Shown here piece after piece: positions 1-8,486 of a stretch of DNA of 57,667 nt (its first letter is position 1; the number at the start of each line of letters is the position of its first letter). Both the position numbers and the translations under genes were made by a program. The notes beneath the pieces were generated by a model. It made no database searches and was not told the origin of the DNA. It saw only the letters and a program-made list of their open reading frames with translations. Where the stretch lies: the NCBI GenBank assembly GCA_964514385.1, contig CAZEQJ010000022.1, positions 1 through 57,667 of the forward strand. The letters run 5' to 3'. Origin of the DNA: CAZEQJ01 sp964514385. GTDB taxonomy: Bacteria; Bacteroidota; Bacteroidia; Cytophagales; Cyclobacteriaceae.

Positions 1-53
1 AGAGCGACAGCCTTCCAAGCTGTAGGTCGCGGGTTCGAGCCTCGTCGCCCGCT
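1..53 (+). tRNA. tRNA-Gly (TCC), 5' end cut by window edge
   Basis: The window opens inside a tRNA. The anticodon stem (7-11 with 19-23) holds the loop CTTCCAA, so the anticodon is TCC (glycine). The T arm (29-45) has a TTCGAGC loop, and the acceptor 3' strand CGCCCGC is at 46-52 with discriminator T53. No CCA is encoded. The D arm and 5' acceptor strand lie outside the window. It stands directly before tRNA-Thr and tuf, a common Bacteroidota arrangement. Confidence 0.93.
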
Positions 54-58
54 CTGAT

Positions 59-75
59 TTCACCAAACGGGTGAA
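59..75 (+). other. small hairpin in the tRNA-Gly/tRNA-Thr spacer
   Basis: TTCACC (59-64) can pair with GGTGAA (70-75) around a five-base loop. The spacer is only 32 bases and the hairpin has no long T tract, so it looks more like a processing or spacer structure than a terminator. This is inference from base pairing alone. Confidence 0.3.
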
Positions 76-85
76 GTTATTCTCT

Positions 86-157
86 GCCGATGTAGCTCAG
101 GGGTAGAGCGCTTCCTTGGTAAGGAAGAGGTCACGGGTTCAATTCCCGTCATTGGCT
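86..157 (+). tRNA. tRNA-Thr (GGT)
   Basis: A complete cloverleaf of 72 bases. The acceptor strands GCCGATG (86-92) and CATTGGC (150-156) pair with one G-T wobble. The anticodon stem CTTCC/GGAAG encloses TTGGTAA, giving anticodon GGT (threonine). The T loop is TTCAATT. The discriminator is T157 and no CCA is encoded, so the end must be added by the CCA enzyme. It lies 80 bases upstream of tuf and is probably co-transcribed with it, since no promoter of the usual type is visible between them. Confidence 0.96.
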
Positions 158-237
158 CAACCTCCGGGTATCAAGCAGAGTTTCCGGTTGTATAAACTAA
201 AACTGTAATAAATTAATTAAAACTTAAGGATTTAGAG

Positions 238-1425
238 ATGGCTAAAGAATCATTTGATCGTTCCAAACCACACGTGAACATTGGTACCATCGGGCACGTC
301 GATCACGGTAAGACTACCTTGACTGCTGCGATATCCAGAGTTCTTTCAGACAAAGGTCTTGCAGAGAACAGAGATTTCTCTTCGATTGACAATGCGCCTG
401 AAGAAAAGGAAAGAGGTATTACAATCAATACTTCACATATCGAGTATCAGACAGTAAACCGACATTATGCGCACGTTGACTGTCCGGGTCACGCTGACTA
501 TGTAAAAAACATGGTTACAGGTGCTGCTCAAATGGACGGTGCTATTCTTGTTGTAGCTGCAACAGACGGACCTATGCCTCAGACTCGTGAGCACATCCTG
601 CTTGCACGTCAGGTTGGTGTGCCTGCTATTGTAGTGTTTATGAACAAGGTTGACCTCGTGGATGATACAGAATTGCTGGAGCTTGTAGAGATGGAAGTAA
701 GAGAGCTTCTTTCTTTCTATGAATTCCCCGGTGATGATATTCCTGTTATCCAGGGTTCTGCTCTTGGAGCACTTAACGGTGAGCCTCAGTGGGTAGAGAA
801 AGTTGAAGAGCTGATGAATGCTGTAGACGAATATATTCCGCTTCCTGAGCGTCTGGTAGACAAAGATTTCCTTATGCCAGTTGAAGATGTTTTCTCTATC
901 ACAGGTCGTGGTACAGTTGCTACAGGTAGAATCGAAAGAGGTGTTATCAACTCTGGTGACCAGGTTGATATCCTGGGAATGGGTGCTGAAAACCTTAAAT
1001 CTACTGTTACAGGTGTGGAAATGTTCCGCAAAATTCTTGACAGAGGTGAAGCTGGTGACAACGTGGGTCTTCTTCTGAGAGGTATTGAAAAAACTGATAT
1101 CAAAAGAGGAATGGTAATTTGTAAGCCTGGATCAGTAAAACCTCACCAACATTTCAAAGCTGAGGTGTATGTACTTTCAAAAGAAGAAGGTGGACGTCAT
1201 ACTCCATTCTTCAATAAGTATCGTCCTCAGTTCTATCTGAGAACTACAGACGTTACAGGCGAGATAAAGCTACCTGAAAATATTGAAATGGTAATGCCGG
1301 GCGATAACGTTACTATCGAGGTAAACCTTATCAATACAGTAGCGATGGAGAAAGGTCTTCGGTTTGCGATCCGTGAAGGTGGACGAACTGTAGGTGCCGG
1401 TCAGGTAACTGAAATCCTCGATTAA
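238..1425 (+). CDS. tuf: elongation factor Tu
   Basis: EF-Tu is the GTPase that carries aminoacyl-tRNA to the ribosomal A site in the cytoplasm. The 395-residue length is normal for the family. The G1 motif GHVDHGKT is at residues 19-26, the G3 motif DCPGH at 81-85 and the G4 motif NKVD at 136-139. Domains 2 and 3 follow, with the expected RGxVxxGRIERG stretch near residue 225. It starts with ATG after an A-rich leader (TTAAGGATTTAGAG) and follows tRNA-Thr, with which it is probably co-transcribed. A hairpin terminator follows at 1451. Identification is certain. Confidence 0.99.
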   Translation: MAKESFDRSKPHVNIGTIGHVDHGKTTLTAAISRVLSDKGLAENRDFSSIDNAPEEKERGITINTSHIEYQTVNRHYAHVDCPGHADYVKNMVTGAAQMDGAILVVAATDGPMPQTREHILLARQVGVPAIVVFMNKVDLVDDTELLELVEMEVRELLSFYEFPGDDIPVIQGSALGALNGEPQWVEKVEELMNAVDEYIPLPERLVDKDFLMPVEDVFSITGRGTVATGRIERGVINSGDQVDILGMGAENLKSTVTGVEMFRKILDRGEAGDNVGLLLRGIEKTDIKRGMVICKPGSVKPHQHFKAEVYVLSKEEGGRHTPFFNKYRPQFYLRTTDVTGEIKLPENIEMVMPGDNVTIEVNLINTVAMEKGLRFAIREGGRTVGAGQVTEILD

Positions 1426-1450
1426 TTATAGATTGTAAATAATTTAATTT

Positions 1451-1490
1451 CAAAGTGCGCATCTTCAACGTTGCGCACTTTGTTTATATA
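1451..1490 (+). terminator. terminator after tuf
   Basis: An 11-bp perfect inverted repeat, CAAAGTGCGCA (1451-1461) and TGCGCACTTTG (1472-1482), encloses a ten-base loop and is followed by a T/A-rich tail. It should end the tRNA-tuf transcript. The last four bases of the 3' arm (TTTG, 1479-1482) also form the upstream element of the next promoter. Confidence 0.8.
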
Positions 1491-1509
1491 TAAATTCTAT
1501 CTATCTTTG
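1479..1509 (+). promoter_or_regulatory. promoter for tRNA-Trp-secE-nusG-rpl-rpoBC unit
   Basis: TTTG at 1479-1482 and TATCTTTG at 1502-1509 are separated by 19 bases. This matches the known Bacteroidota housekeeping promoter (-33 TTTG, -7 TAnnTTTG). The transcript should start near 1514, about 18 bases before tRNA-Trp. Downstream of the -7 element runs GCAGCCCGTTTT, nearly the same as at three other promoters in this window. Confidence 0.85.
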
Positions 1510-1532
1510 CAGCCCGTTTTGCGGTTTAACTT

Positions 1533-1605
1533 ACGGGTGTAGCTCAATTGGTAGAGTAGCGGTCTCCAAAACCGTTGGCTGTGGGTTCGAGTCCTACCAC
1601 CCGTG
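1533..1605 (+). tRNA. tRNA-Trp (CCA)
   Basis: A complete 73-base cloverleaf. The acceptor strands ACGGGTG (1533-1539) and CACCCGT (1598-1604) pair perfectly, with discriminator G1605. The anticodon loop CTCCAAA gives anticodon CCA (tryptophan). The T loop is TTCGAGT. No 3' CCA is encoded. It precedes secE by 15 bases, so the secE mRNA is probably made as a tRNA-mRNA precursor and cut at the tRNA 3' end. Confidence 0.97.
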
Positions 1606-1620
1606 CTAGGTATAAAAACT

Positions 1621-1812
1621 ATGAAGAAAATAGTTGATTATTTGCGTACATCATATGAAGAGCTCAGGACAAAAGTGGCCTGGCCAAAGCGTTCAGAATT
1701 ACAGAGCAGCTCCATACTTGTGTTGGTAGCTTCCCTGATCTTTGCGCTTGTCATCGGTGTATTCGACTACGGTTTTGAAAACCTTTTGAAGAACATTTAT
1801 AATAATTTTTAA
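1621..1812 (+). CDS. secE: preprotein translocase subunit SecE
   Basis: SecE clamps and stabilises SecY in the inner-membrane export channel. The product is 63 residues, the short single-span form found in many bacteria. An amphipathic N-terminal helix contains the family signature LRTKVAWPKRSEL (about 17-29), followed by one membrane segment (about 33-53). The reading frame is open back to 1603, but that stretch overlaps the tRNA-Trp 3' end, so the ATG at 1621 is chosen. The secE-nusG order is conserved across bacteria. Confidence 0.95.
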   Translation: MKKIVDYLRTSYEELRTKVAWPKRSELQSSSILVLVASLIFALVIGVFDYGFENLLKNIYNNF

Positions 1813-1824
1813 TCACCTGTTTCA

Positions 1825-2382
1825 ATGAGTGAGCTGAAGTGGTACGTGATCAGAGCAGTTAGTGGCCAGGAAAAGAAAATAAAAAACTACCTGGAAAACG
1901 AAATTGTTCGTGCTGGCCTGGAGGATTTTATTCCTCAGGTGCTCATTCCGTCAGAAAAGGTGTACGAAATGCGAAACGGGAAAAAGCGGGTGAGGGAACG
2001 CAACTTCTTTCCGGGATATATTCTTGTTTCTGCAGATTTGTCGAATGGTGAAGCATTACACACGGTAAAAAGTATACCGGGAGTTATTGGATTTCTGGGA
2101 TCGAATTCATCCTCTTCCAGCTCCGAGCCTGTGCCATTGAGACAAAGCGAAGTGAATCGCATTCTTGGACGTGTGGAAGAAACCGATGAAATGGAAGCCA
2201 AGATCGATACACCATTTATTGTCGGTGAAAGCATTAAGGTAATGGATGGACCTTTCAGTGGCTTTACAGGCAATGTTGAGGAAGTATTCGAAGACCGTAA
2301 AAAACTTAACGTTATGGTGAAGATATTCGGTAGAAATACTCCTGTTGAATTGAATTACATGCAAGTTGAAAAATTAGACTGA
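1825..2382 (+). CDS. nusG: transcription termination/antitermination protein NusG
   Basis: NusG binds the clamp of RNA polymerase, suppresses pausing and links transcription to Rho or to the ribosome. The 185-residue product has the NGN domain first (WYVIRAVSGQEKKI, residues 6-19; FFPGYILV near 61), then a C-terminal KOW domain with the signature VMDGPFSGFTGNV near residue 138. A serine-rich loop joins the two domains near residue 95. It starts 12 bases after secE and is followed 6 bases later by rplK. Confidence 0.98.
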   Translation: MSELKWYVIRAVSGQEKKIKNYLENEIVRAGLEDFIPQVLIPSEKVYEMRNGKKRVRERNFFPGYILVSADLSNGEALHTVKSIPGVIGFLGSNSSSSSSEPVPLRQSEVNRILGRVEETDEMEAKIDTPFIVGESIKVMDGPFSGFTGNVEEVFEDRKKLNVMVKIFGRNTPVELNYMQVEKLD

Positions 2383-2388
2383 TAAATA

Positions 2389-2838
2389 ATGGCCAAGGAA
2401 ATTAGTGGATATCTAAAACTGCAGGTTAAGGGAGGCCAGGCGAACCCTTCGCCACCCGTTGGACCTGCCCTGGGTAGTAAAGGAATCAATATTATGGAGT
2501 TCTGTAAGCAGTTTAATGCCAGAACCCAGGAAAAAAACGGGCAGGTACTGCCTGTGTTGATCACTATTTACTCTGATAAGTCATTTGATTTTGTTGTTAA
2601 AACACCTCCTGCCGCAGTAATGTTGTTGGAAGCAGCCAAAATCAAAAAAGGTTCTGCGCAGCCTAACCGTACAAGGTCGGGTTCTGTTACCTGGGATCAG
2701 GTGAAGACCATAGCGGAAACCAAGATGCCTGACTTAAACGCTTTCACAGTTGAGTCAGCGATGAAGATGGTTGCTGGTACTGCACGTAGTATGGGTATTA
2801 AAGTAACGGGAACAGCCCCCTGGGCGGCGGCTAAATAA
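2389..2838 (+). CDS. rplK: 50S ribosomal protein L11 (uL11)
   Basis: L11 forms the GTPase-associated centre on 23S rRNA together with L10 and L12. The 149-residue product has the N-terminal signature QANPSPPVGPALGSKGINIMEF (residues 17-38), whose prolines contact factors and thiopeptides. The C-terminal rRNA-binding domain ends in KSMGIKV-like SMGIKVTG. The length is a little above the usual 141-147 because of a short TAPWAAAK tail. It starts with ATG six bases after nusG and belongs to the rplKAJL group. Confidence 0.98.
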   Translation: MAKEISGYLKLQVKGGQANPSPPVGPALGSKGINIMEFCKQFNARTQEKNGQVLPVLITIYSDKSFDFVVKTPPAAVMLLEAAKIKKGSAQPNRTRSGSVTWDQVKTIAETKMPDLNAFTVESAMKMVAGTARSMGIKVTGTAPWAAAK

Positions 2839-2844
2839 GAAGTC

Positions 2845-3543
2845 ATGGCAAAATTAACAAAGAAAAGAAAGGCAGCGTTGGAGAAAATTGAAGCGGATAA
2901 ATTTTATTCGCTTGAAGAAGCTGCAAATCTCGTTAAAGAAATTACGTCAACCAAGTTCGATGCATCAGTAGATCTTGATGTCCGGCTCGGTGTTGACCCT
3001 CGGAAATCTGACCAAATGGTCAGAGGTGTCGTAGCGCTTCCACACGGCACCGGTAAGGAGGTTCGCGTGCTTGTACTTTGTACTCCTGATAAAGAACAGG
3101 AAGCCAAAGATGCAGGTGCAGACCATGTCGGACTTGATGATTATATCACCAAGATCGAAGGTGGATGGACTGACATTGACGTGATCATCACTATGCCCAC
3201 AGTGATGGCGAAAGTAGGTAAACTCGGACGTGTTTTGGGGCCAAGAGGCCTTATGCCTAACCCCAAAGCAGGAACTGTTACATTGGATGTAGCCAAAGCA
3301 GTAAAAGAAGTGAAGGCCGGTAAAATCGACTTTAAAGTTGATAAGTTTGGTATAATACATGCCAGCATCGGTAAAGTTTCTTTTACACCGGATAAGATTA
3401 AGGACAACGCTGTTGAGCTCCTTACCACTTTATCCAAGCTGAAGCCAGCATCTTCTAAGGGAACCTACTTCAGAAGTATCAACATTTCCAGCACCATGAG
3501 TGCAGGGATACCGGTTGATAAAAGTAGTATTGCTGGAATCTAG
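2845..3543 (+). CDS. rplA: 50S ribosomal protein L1 (uL1)
   Basis: L1 forms the mobile stalk that guides deacylated tRNA out of the E site, and in many bacteria it also represses its own operon. The 232-residue length is typical. The signature GKLGRVLGPRGLMPNPKAGT lies near residues 127-146. It begins six bases after rplK. I see no obvious copy of an L1-binding stem in the short spacers, so autoregulation cannot be claimed from this sequence. Confidence 0.98.
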   Translation: MAKLTKKRKAALEKIEADKFYSLEEAANLVKEITSTKFDASVDLDVRLGVDPRKSDQMVRGVVALPHGTGKEVRVLVLCTPDKEQEAKDAGADHVGLDDYITKIEGGWTDIDVIITMPTVMAKVGKLGRVLGPRGLMPNPKAGTVTLDVAKAVKEVKAGKIDFKVDKFGIIHASIGKVSFTPDKIKDNAVELLTTLSKLKPASSKGTYFRSINISSTMSAGIPVDKSSIAGI

Positions 3544-3554
3544 AAAAATAAAAA

Positions 3555-4088
3555 ATGACTAGAGAAGAAAAAGGTGCATTGATCGATGAGCTTGCTGAAA
3601 AGTTCAAAGAAAACCAAAGCTTCTATATAACAGATTCCAATGGTATGTCCGTAGCGAAAATCAATGATTTTCGCCGTATGTGCTTCGACAAGGGCGTTCA
3701 GTATAAAGTGTATAAAAATACCTTTATACGTAAAGCACTTGAAAAAAACGAAGTTGATACCACTGAATTTGGCGATGTGCTCAAAGGATTTTCAGGGATA
3801 ATGTTTGCAGGTGAAAATGCCAACATATCTGCTAAAATCCTGCAGGACTTCAGGAAAAAAGATAAAAATAGCAAGTTGCCTCTGCTGAAAGCTGCTTCCA
3901 TTGAGAACGAGCTTATCAAAGGTGATGACAAAATCGAATATCTGAGCAATCTGAAGTCTAAAAATGAGCTTATCGCGGATGTAGTAGCATTGCTCCAATC
4001 TCCTGCTAAGAATGTAATCTCTGCTCTTAAGAGCGGTCAGAACACATTAGCTGGATTACTTAAAACATTAGAAGAAAAAGAATCGTAA
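3555..4088 (+). CDS. rplJ: 50S ribosomal protein L10 (uL10)
   Basis: L10 anchors the L7/L12 dimers to the ribosome. The 177-residue protein has the usual globular N-terminal domain (TREEKGALIDELAEKFKENQ at the start, then YKVYKNTFIRKALE near residue 55). It ends in a C-terminal helix (NTLAGLLKTLEEKES) that should bind L12. Only 11 bases separate it from rplA, so there is no room for the long L10 leader found in E. coli. Confidence 0.97.
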   Translation: MTREEKGALIDELAEKFKENQSFYITDSNGMSVAKINDFRRMCFDKGVQYKVYKNTFIRKALEKNEVDTTEFGDVLKGFSGIMFAGENANISAKILQDFRKKDKNSKLPLLKAASIENELIKGDDKIEYLSNLKSKNELIADVVALLQSPAKNVISALKSGQNTLAGLLKTLEEKES

Positions 4089-4114
4089 CATATTAATCCT
4101 TAAAATCACAAAAA

Positions 4115-4495
4115 ATGGCTGATCTTAAAGAATTCGCTGAACAGCTTGTAAACCTTACAGTAAAAGAAGTAAGTGAACTCGCTGAAATACTTAAAAATGA
4201 CTACGGCATCGAGCCTGCAGCAGCAGCTCCCATTGCAGTGGCCGGTGGCGGTGCTGCAGCAGGTGGCGAGGCTGAAGAAGAGAAGACTGACTTTGACGTT
4301 ATTCTTAAATCTCCTGGCGCAGCCAAGCTTGCGATCGTGAAGCTTGTTAAAGAGCTTACCGGTCTTGGCCTTAAAGAAGCAAAAGAACTCGTTGACGGCG
4401 CTCCAAAACCTGTAAAAGAAGGTGCACCAAAAGACGAAGCTGAAGCTATCAAGAAGCAGCTTGAAGAAGCTGGTGCGGAGGTAGAATTAAAATAA
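4115..4495 (+). CDS. rplL: 50S ribosomal protein L7/L12 (bL12)
   Basis: L7/L12 is the flexible stalk protein that recruits and activates EF-Tu, EF-G and other translational GTPases. The 126-residue product has an N-terminal dimerisation domain, a hinge rich in Ala and Gly (AAAAPIAVAGGGAAAGGEA, residues 35-53), and the C-terminal factor-binding domain with KTDFDVILKSPGAAKLAIVK and GLGLKEAKELVDGAPK. A hairpin lies between it and rpoB, which could lower the amount of rpoBC message relative to the stalk genes. Confidence 0.98.
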   Translation: MADLKEFAEQLVNLTVKEVSELAEILKNDYGIEPAAAAPIAVAGGGAAAGGEAEEEKTDFDVILKSPGAAKLAIVKLVKELTGLGLKEAKELVDGAPKPVKEGAPKDEAEAIKKQLEEAGAEVELK

Positions 4496-4518
4496 AAATC
4501 TCCATAAAATTATTGGGC

Positions 4519-4545
4519 AGGCCTGGCTGAATAGTCAGGTCTTTT
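4519..4545 (+). terminator. hairpin between rplL and rpoB, possible attenuator
   Basis: A stem of up to ten base pairs (4519-4528 with 4533-4542, core CCTGGCT/AGTCAGG) closes a GAAT loop and runs into CTTTT. It looks like a leaky intrinsic terminator. Partial termination before rpoB is well known in E. coli, where it sets the ratio of ribosomal protein to polymerase message. The same role here is inference. No convincing promoter follows in the remaining 45 bases, so rpoB must depend on read-through. Confidence 0.6.
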
Positions 4546-4590
4546 CCCGTTTGTAGTTAGGTATAATCCTCGAATTTAAATCCTCATACA

Positions 4591-7500
4591 TTGGCAGATT
4601 CATTAATATTTTCCAAAAGACATAATTTCGCTTCGATAAAAACGGTACTCGATTATCCCGATTTCCTTGAAGTACAGTTGCAGTCTTTTAGGGATTTTTT
4701 CCAGCTTGAGACACCAGCTGACAAGCGAACCAAAGATGGTTTGTTTAAGGTGTTTGCTGAAAATTTCCCAATTTCAGACTCAAGAGAAAATTTCGTGCTT
4801 GAGTTCATCGACTATACCGTTGATCCTCCTAAATATGACGTGGATGAGTGCGTCGACAGAGGATTGACCTACTCTGTGCCGCTGAAGGCAAAACTCAGGC
4901 TTACCTGTAATGATGAGGATAATGAGGATTTTGAAACAATAGAACAGGAAGTTTTTCTGGGTAACATCCCATACATGACCGAAAAAGGGTCATTTATTAT
5001 CAATGGAGCAGAGCGAGTGATTGTCTCCCAGTTGCATCGCTCACCGGGTGTGTTCTTTGCTCAAAGTAAACATACCAACGGTACCAAACTATACTCTGCA
5101 CGGATCATCCCGTTTAAGGGTTCCTGGATCGAGTTTGCTACTGACGTCAACAACGTCATGTATGCATATATCGACAGAAAAAAGAAATTCCCTGTAACTA
5201 CTCTGCTCAGATCTATCGGATATGGATCAGATAAGGATATACTCGACCTCTTTGGTCTTTCAGAAGAAGTAAAGGCAGATAAATCAACACTTAAAAAGGC
5301 CATTGGGAGACGCCTTGCAGCCCGTGTGTTAAGAACATGGACAGAAGACTTTGTCGATGAAGATACGGGGGAAGTAGTGTCTATCGATAGAAATGAGGTA
5401 CTGCTGGAAAGGGACTCTATTCTGGCTGAAGAAGATATCGATACCATCATCGACTCCGGCAACGATTTTATTATCCTGCACCGTGAGGATATAAACATTG
5501 CCGATTTTCAGATTATTTACAACACGCTCCAGAAGGATAATTCGAATTCTGAAAAAGAAGCCGTTGAGCAGATCTATCGACAGCTGAGGAATACGGAAGC
5601 TCCGGATGAGCAAACTGCACGTGATATCATTCAGTCATTGTTCTTCAGTGACAAGAGATATGACCTGGGTGAAGTGGGACGATACAGGATCAATAAAAAA
5701 CTGAACCTTGATATCAGCTCGGATACCCGCGTATTGACAACCGAGGATATCATTAGCATCGTAAAATATCTCATCGGCCTTATCAACTCAAAGGCGATAG
5801 TCGATGATATTGACCACCTTAGCAACAGGCGGGTACGAACAGTAGGCGAGCAGCTCTATGCACAATTTGGTGTTGGTCTTGCTCGTATGGCGCGTACTAT
5901 CAAGGAAAGAATGAATGTCCGTGATAACGAGGACTTCAAACCAGTAGACCTTATCAATGCAAGGACTTTGTCTTCCGTAATTAATTCATTTTTCGGTACT
6001 AATCAGCTTTCTCAGTTCATGGATCAGACAAATCCATTGGCTGAAATTACCCACAAAAGAAGAATGTCGGCTTTAGGGCCAGGTGGTCTTTCCCGTGAAA
6101 GAGCTGGTTTTGAGGTACGGGATGTCCATTACACACACTATGGCCGACTTTGTACCATCGAAACGCCTGAGGGCCCGAATATCGGACTGATTTCATCTTT
6201 GTGTGTTCATGCTAAGGTGAATTCCATGGGATTCATTGAAACACCATACCGACTGGTTCAGGAGGGTAAAGTGGATATGACGGGTAATGTCACTTGGCTT
6301 ACCGCTGAAGAGGAAGATACACACAACATTGCCCAGGCAAATGCTCCGCTGAAGGACAGTGGTGATTTTATAAATGATAAAATCAAAGCAAGGTTTGAAG
6401 GTGACTTCCCCGTAGTAGGACCTGATGAGGTAAGCTATATGGATGTAGCTCCAAACCAGATTGTTTCTGTGGCAGCATCGCTCATCCCATTCCTGGAACA
6501 TGATGATGCGAACCGTGCGCTTATGGGGTCAAACATGCAGCGTCAGGCTGTGCCCCTGTTACGTCCGCAGGCACCTATTGTGGGTACCGGTTTGGAGGAA
6601 AGGGTAGCACTTGATTCCAGAGCGCTTATCAGAGCCGAAGGTGACGGTGTTGTGGAGTTTGTGGATGCAACAAAAATTGCAATACGCTACGAAACCACAT
6701 CGGATGAGCGTCTTATCAGTTTTGATGATGATGTAAAAGTATATAACCTGATAAAATTCAGAAGAACTAACCAGGATACCTGTCTTAACCATAAGCCTAT
6801 TGTATTAAAAGGGCAAAAGGTTAAAAAAGGACAGCCTATTGTTGAAGGTTATGCTACCGAGCAGGGAGAACTTGCCCTTGGTAGAAACATGATGGTTGCC
6901 TTCATGCCGTGGAAAGGTTACAACTTCGAAGATGCCATTGTGATTTCCGAAAAGGTGGTACGTGATGACATTTTTACGTCACTTCACATTGAGGAATTTG
7001 AGCTCGAAGTACGAGACACGAAAAGAGGAGAAGAGGAGCTAACTTCTGAAATTCCCAACGTAAGTGAGGAAGCAGTTAAAAACCTTGATGAAAATGGTAT
7101 TATCAGAGTAGGTGCTGAAATACGGGAGGGAGACATCCTGATCGGTAAGATCACACCTAAAGGTGAAACAGACCCTACTCCGGAAGAGAAATTACTTCGT
7201 GCCATCTTTGGTGATAAGGCAGGTGATGTTAAAGATGCATCCATGAAGGCGTCTCCGAGTGTACGGGGAACCATCATCGACACCAAGCTCTTTTCACGAC
7301 CTAAAAAGGATAAAGAGCTCAGAGCAAAAACCAAGAAGGATGTAGCCGAGCTAATGAAAAAATACAGCGGTCAGCTCCTTGAAATTCGGGCCAATATGAT
7401 TGCTAAACTGGCAAAACTGCTGGAAGGGCAAACTTCAAATGGTGTATATCACAAGTTTGGTGATGAAGTATTCCCGAAAGGAGTAAAATATACGGCCAAA

Positions 7501-8466
7501 AATATTGAAGAGAACCTTTTCCCGGCCAAGAATATCTACCGGGATGAGAGCAATTACTCAGTAGCTGAAGAGGTCAACCTGCTTTCTGATCTGAAGATAG
7601 AAAACTGGGTAGATGACGAATCTATTAATCAGCGTATAAACCTTCTTGTTAAAAATTATAACAAGAAACGTAATGAGGTCACCGGTACATTCAAAAGAGA
7701 CCGGTTTACACTGGAAGTGGGTGATGAGCTCCCTGCCGGTATCGTACAGCTTGCTAAAGTTTACCTGGCGAAAAAGCGAAAGCTCAAAGTAGGTGATAAA
7801 ATGGCCGGAAGACATGGTAACAAAGGTGTTGTGGCCAAGATCGTGCGCGAAGAAGATATGCCGTTCCTTGAGGATGGAACCTCAGTAGATATTGTACTAA
7901 ATCCATTGGGTGTACCATCCCGTATGAACCTAGGTCAGATCTATGAGACCGTACTGGGATGGGCCGGACTGAAGCTAGGTAAAAAATACGCCACACCAAT
8001 ATTTGATGGTGCTTCTATTGATGACGTGATGGCAGAGCTGGAAAAAGCGAAGCTGCCACATCTCGGAAGAACTGACCTGTATGATGGCCTGACCGGTCAG
8101 AAGTTTGATCAGAAAGTTACAGTAGGGGTAATTTATATGCTTAAACTGGGCCACCTTGTAGATGACAAGATGCACGCCAGAAGTATTGGTCCTTACTCAC
8201 TGATCACACAACAGCCACTGGGTGGTAAAGCACAGTTTGGTGGTCAGCGATTTGGTGAAATGGAGGTGTGGGCACTTGAGGCCTTCGGAGCTTCCAACGT
8301 ACTTCGGGAGATTCTTACCATTAAATCGGATGACGTGGTAGGGCGAGCGAAGGCATATGAGGCTATTGTGAAGGGAGAAAACCTCCCATCACCTAATATC
8401 CCTGAATCATTCAACGTTTTGGTTCACGAACTCAGAGGATTGGCCCTTGAAATTACACTTGAATAA
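4591..8466 (+). CDS. rpoB: DNA-directed RNA polymerase subunit beta
   Basis: The beta subunit forms one pincer and part of the active centre of RNA polymerase. The 1291-residue product carries the rifampicin-pocket region NQLSQFMDQTNPLAEITHKR (from about residue 470) and the catalytic-core motif DKMAGRHGNKG (near residue 1070). It ends with the conserved VLREILTIKSDDVVGR region that meets beta prime. The start is a TTG codon: no in-frame ATG lies upstream close enough, and the next residues ADSLIFSKRHNFASIKTVLD align with the usual N-terminus. A weak start plus the upstream hairpin may limit expression. Confidence 0.98.
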   Translation: MADSLIFSKRHNFASIKTVLDYPDFLEVQLQSFRDFFQLETPADKRTKDGLFKVFAENFPISDSRENFVLEFIDYTVDPPKYDVDECVDRGLTYSVPLKAKLRLTCNDEDNEDFETIEQEVFLGNIPYMTEKGSFIINGAERVIVSQLHRSPGVFFAQSKHTNGTKLYSARIIPFKGSWIEFATDVNNVMYAYIDRKKKFPVTTLLRSIGYGSDKDILDLFGLSEEVKADKSTLKKAIGRRLAARVLRTWTEDFVDEDTGEVVSIDRNEVLLERDSILAEEDIDTIIDSGNDFIILHREDINIADFQIIYNTLQKDNSNSEKEAVEQIYRQLRNTEAPDEQTARDIIQSLFFSDKRYDLGEVGRYRINKKLNLDISSDTRVLTTEDIISIVKYLIGLINSKAIVDDIDHLSNRRVRTVGEQLYAQFGVGLARMARTIKERMNVRDNEDFKPVDLINARTLSSVINSFFGTNQLSQFMDQTNPLAEITHKRRMSALGPGGLSRERAGFEVRDVHYTHYGRLCTIETPEGPNIGLISSLCVHAKVNSMGFIETPYRLVQEGKVDMTGNVTWLTAEEEDTHNIAQANAPLKDSGDFINDKIKARFEGDFPVVGPDEVSYMDVAPNQIVSVAASLIPFLEHDDANRALMGSNMQRQAVPLLRPQAPIVGTGLEERVALDSRALIRAEGDGVVEFVDATKIAIRYETTSDERLISFDDDVKVYNLIKFRRTNQDTCLNHKPIVLKGQKVKKGQPIVEGYATEQGELALGRNMMVAFMPWKGYNFEDAIVISEKVVRDDIFTSLHIEEFELEVRDTKRGEEELTSEIPNVSEEAVKNLDENGIIRVGAEIREGDILIGKITPKGETDPTPEEKLLRAIFGDKAGDVKDASMKASPSVRGTIIDTKLFSRPKKDKELRAKTKKDVAELMKKYSGQLLEIRANMIAKLAKLLEGQTSNGVYHKFGDEVFPKGVKYTAKNIEENLFPAKNIYRDESNYSVAEEVNLLSDLKIENWVDDESINQRINLLVKNYNKKRNEVTGTFKRDRFTLEVGDELPAGIVQLAKVYLAKKRKLKVGDKMAGRHGNKGVVAKIVREEDMPFLEDGTSVDIVLNPLGVPSRMNLGQIYETVLGWAGLKLGKKYATPIFDGASIDDVMAELEKAKLPHLGRTDLYDGLTGQKFDQKVTVGVIYMLKLGHLVDDKMHARSIGPYSLITQQPLGGKAQFGGQRFGEMEVWALEAFGASNVLREILTIKSDDVVGRAKAYEAIVKGENLPSPNIPESFNVLVHELRGLALEITLE

Positions 8467-8486
8467 AACACTCTAGCATAACGCAT

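Noticed and set aside
3542..3554. L10-type autoregulatory leader before rplJ
   Set aside because: Only 11 bases separate rplA and rplJ, with no room for the known kink-turn structure.
4201..4452. Long open frames on the strand opposite ribosomal and polymerase genes (for example inside rplL, rpoB and rpoC)
   Set aside because: They mirror the codon pattern of the real genes, have no recognisable domains and no promoter or conserved start.
4562..4568. TATAAT-like sequence (GTATAATCC) before rpoB as a sigma-70-type promoter
   Set aside because: Bacteroidota housekeeping promoters use TAnnTTTG and TTTG; no TTTG lies at a proper distance that would support this site, and the hexamer is common by chance in this base composition.
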